Both the position numbers and the translations under genes were made by a program. Below are positions 62,629-64,000 of a stretch of 64,000 nt of DNA, one piece after another (the stretch's first letter is position 1; the number at the start of each line of letters is the position of its first letter). The notes under the pieces are model-generated. The model worked only from the letters and a program-made list of their open reading frames with translations. It was not told the DNA's origin and did no database searches. Source of the DNA: Verrucomicrobiia bacterium (GTDB lineage: Bacteria; Verrucomicrobiota; Verrucomicrobiia; Verrucomicrobiales; DEV007); assembly GCA_030427505.1 (NCBI GenBank), contig JAUICH010000021.1:1-64000 (forward strand), in the 5' to 3' direction.

Positions 62629-62716
62629 CTTATTGCATCAAAAAAAGAGGGAGAGTTTTTTGGGGGGAAGGGACGGCTGCACGAACCAACGCCACAGACA
62701 AAAGGCCGGAGCGGTC

Positions 62717-63313
62717 TCACCGCGGGCTGGCGGCGCCGAAAAAGTCGCCAAGCAAATCGCGCAGTTCCAGCTTTTCCGTGGACCAAATGAGAACCACCAG
62801 GTCTCCGGTGTCATAGACAAAACCGTAAATTCGCGGGTTGTTTCCTTCGCTGAAAGAGACCTGTCCCTCTCCCAGAGAGAAGCGGCTGTGAAAACCGGAT
62901 TGTTCCAGTGAGCTGTCGATCCGGCCCCGCACGGCTTCGCGTTCCAGATCGGAACCGCCGTAGAAAGCCAGATCATAGCCCGTTCCGTCCGGAGCCTCAT
63001 ACCGGGCGTGCGGCGCTTCGAAGTTCAGGTGAAGGCGCGGCACGGATAGTTGCTGGTCCACGGACTTGCGCCGGTAGGGTCCCACCTCGTCCGGGAACCA
63101 CGCTTCCGCATCCTTCACGCCCACGGGCGGCGACCATTGGGAATGGGAAGCCGCCAGCGCGGCCTCTTCGGCCCTTTCAGTCTGATACCAATTGTAGGCT
63201 CTCTTCCCGAAAACGATGGTGGCCAAAATCACAGCCATCAGAGCTAGAAAGGCCACGATGCCGCAGCCCAGGAGGACTTTCCCTGTTGTCTTACCGCTTC
63301 CTTCTTCTGCCAT
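62717..63313 (-). CDS. Single-pass membrane protein, paralog of 60445-61107
   Basis: This 198-residue protein has one membrane helix (TTGKVLLGCGIVAFLALMAV, about 10-35) and an extracytoplasmic domain with EAWFPDEVGPYRRKSVDQQL and SVPRLHLNFEAPHARYEAPD, matching its paralog in order and spacing. The C-terminal part (GFVYDTGDLVVLIWSTEKLE) also aligns with GYLYKIGEYTIFVWNADGLG of the paralog. The family is unknown. It is divergent from the last sulfatase gene (50 bp between starts) and upstream of the 61204-62628 sulfatase. Confidence 0.75.
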   Translation of the reverse strand: MAEEGSGKTTGKVLLGCGIVAFLALMAVILATIVFGKRAYNWYQTERAEEAALAASHSQWSPPVGVKDAEAWFPDEVGPYRRKSVDQQLSVPRLHLNFEAPHARYEAPDGTGYDLAFYGGSDLEREAVRGRIDSSLEQSGFHSRFSLGEGQVSFSEGNNPRIYGFVYDTGDLVVLIWSTEKLELRDLLGDFFGAASPR

Positions 63314-63363
63314 AGCGTCTTCAGGCTAGCCTCAAACCCTGGCCAAAGGCAACCGAATCCGCT

Positions 63364-64000
63364 ATGCGTGACTTCGTGATGACACTCCCCCGACTGATAC
63401 TTTCTCTCCTGTTTCTGTTTGCTTGGGTGGCGAGCAGCCCCGCCGCCGAACGGCCCAATATCCTGATCCTCATCGCGGACGATCTCGGCTGGGCGGACGT
63501 GGGCTATCACGGATCGGAGATCGAAACGCCGAACATCGACCGCCTGGCAAAGACCGGCGTGACGTTGGAAAAGCACTACGTCACCCCCATGTGCAGCAGC
63601 ACACGGGCCTGCCTGCAGAGCGGCCGGTATTCCACCCGCTACGGCCTGGACAGCGCCACGAATGACCTGGTCTATCCCTTCGGCACCACCACCCTGGCCG
63701 CCGCGCTCCAGTCCATGGGCTACCGCACTGGCATCACCGGCAAGTGGCACCTGGGCAGCAAACCAGAGTGGGGCCCGCTGCACTTTGGTTTCGACCACTG
63801 CTACGGCGCGCTGGCGGGCGGGATCGACCAATACCTGCACCTCTACAAGAAAGGTCCCTACCAACAGACCTGGCAGCGCGACCAGGAGTTCCTGGAGGAA
63901 GAAGGCCACGCCACGGACCTTTTTGCCCGGGAAGCCATCCGCTGGATCGAAGCCAGCGAGAAGGACGAAGCGCCCTTCTTCATCCAGGTCGCCTACACCG
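63364..64000 (+). CDS. Exported sulfatase, 3' truncated by window edge
   Basis: The frame is open from the ATG at 63364 to the window end (212 codons). A signal peptide (core LILSLLFLFAWVA) is followed by RPNILILIADDLGWADVGYH, the sulfatase entry with metal ligands D39 and D40. The formylglycine motif is altered: PMCSSTRACLQSGRYSTRYG has Cys77-Ser-Ser-Thr-Arg81, lacking the usual Pro or Ala at the third position. Downstream TGKWHLGSKPEWGPLHFGFD is typical of arylsulfatase B-like enzymes. It would act in the periplasm. Whether the cysteine can still be converted to formylglycine is uncertain. Confidence 0.9.
   Translation, partial: MRDFVMTLPRLILSLLFLFAWVASSPAAERPNILILIADDLGWADVGYHGSEIETPNIDRLAKTGVTLEKHYVTPMCSSTRACLQSGRYSTRYGLDSATNDLVYPFGTTTLAAALQSMGYRTGITGKWHLGSKPEWGPLHFGFDHCYGALAGGIDQYLHLYKKGPYQQTWQRDQEFLEEEGHATDLFAREAIRWIEASEKDEAPFFIQVAYT

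Overview
The window is GC-rich, gene-dense bacterial DNA, most likely from a member of the Verrucomicrobiota (PVC superphylum). The main evidence is a secretin-like protein of the Amuc_1098 type IV pilus family, a PVC-type heme-binding CxxCH dehydrogenase, DUF1080 domains, a DUF5069 protein, three sulfatases and a PQQ-repeat exported protein. No rRNA, tRNA or CRISPR array was seen. No intact insertion sequence is present, but two short non-coding elements with terminal inverted repeats and apparent target duplications look like MITEs.

Layout. 1-20.8 kb: a lipoprotein, a TPR membrane protein and a PQQ-repeat protein (+); a redoxin/DsbD/CDGSH thiol-redox group and the Amuc_1098 secretin (-); a GT39-like membrane glycosyltransferase (-); an MFS carrier (+); and a complete RND efflux operon of adaptor, pump and outer-membrane factor (+). 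20.9-28.0 kb: a minus-strand accessory island with a Hanks-type protein kinase behind a 500-residue unknown N-terminus, two CesT-like secretion chaperones, one YbjN-like chaperone-fold protein and a very basic protein with a membrane region. I read it as two effector/chaperone modules for a type III secretion system encoded elsewhere. It is the most unusual part of the window. 28.2-33.4 kb: a tightly packed group 3b [NiFe] hydrogenase operon with subunits beta, gamma, delta and alpha, a stand-alone cyclic-nucleotide-binding protein and a maturation protease.

34-38 kb: an MFS carrier, a Gfo/Idh/MocA oxidoreductase and a sulfatase without a signal peptide, probably a sulfated-sugar catabolic set. 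38-42 kb: cysteine desulfurase, C39-like peptidase and an exported protein. 42-48.5 kb: a minus-strand operon with a double FtsX permease, a LolD-like ATPase, a PaaK-like CoA ligase, a small DMT-type membrane protein and a hotdog thioesterase. 48.8-64 kb: an EamA carrier, an M1 aminopeptidase with HEAT-like repeats, the PVC heme protein, a DUF429 protein, a PIG-L deacetylase, a mini-lipoprotein, a DUF1080-DUF1080-SMP-30 fusion, and two sulfatases interleaved with two paralogous single-pass membrane proteins. The last sulfatase runs off the window.

Taken together, the genes suggest a heterotroph that degrades sulfated polysaccharides, has an elaborate periplasm with type IV pili, can use or dispose of H2 through NAD(P)-linked hydrogenase, and may inject protein effectors into eukaryotic or other neighbours. 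Start sites were chosen by family alignment, signal peptides and operon spacing. All functional statements come from recognised motifs, because no database search was possible.
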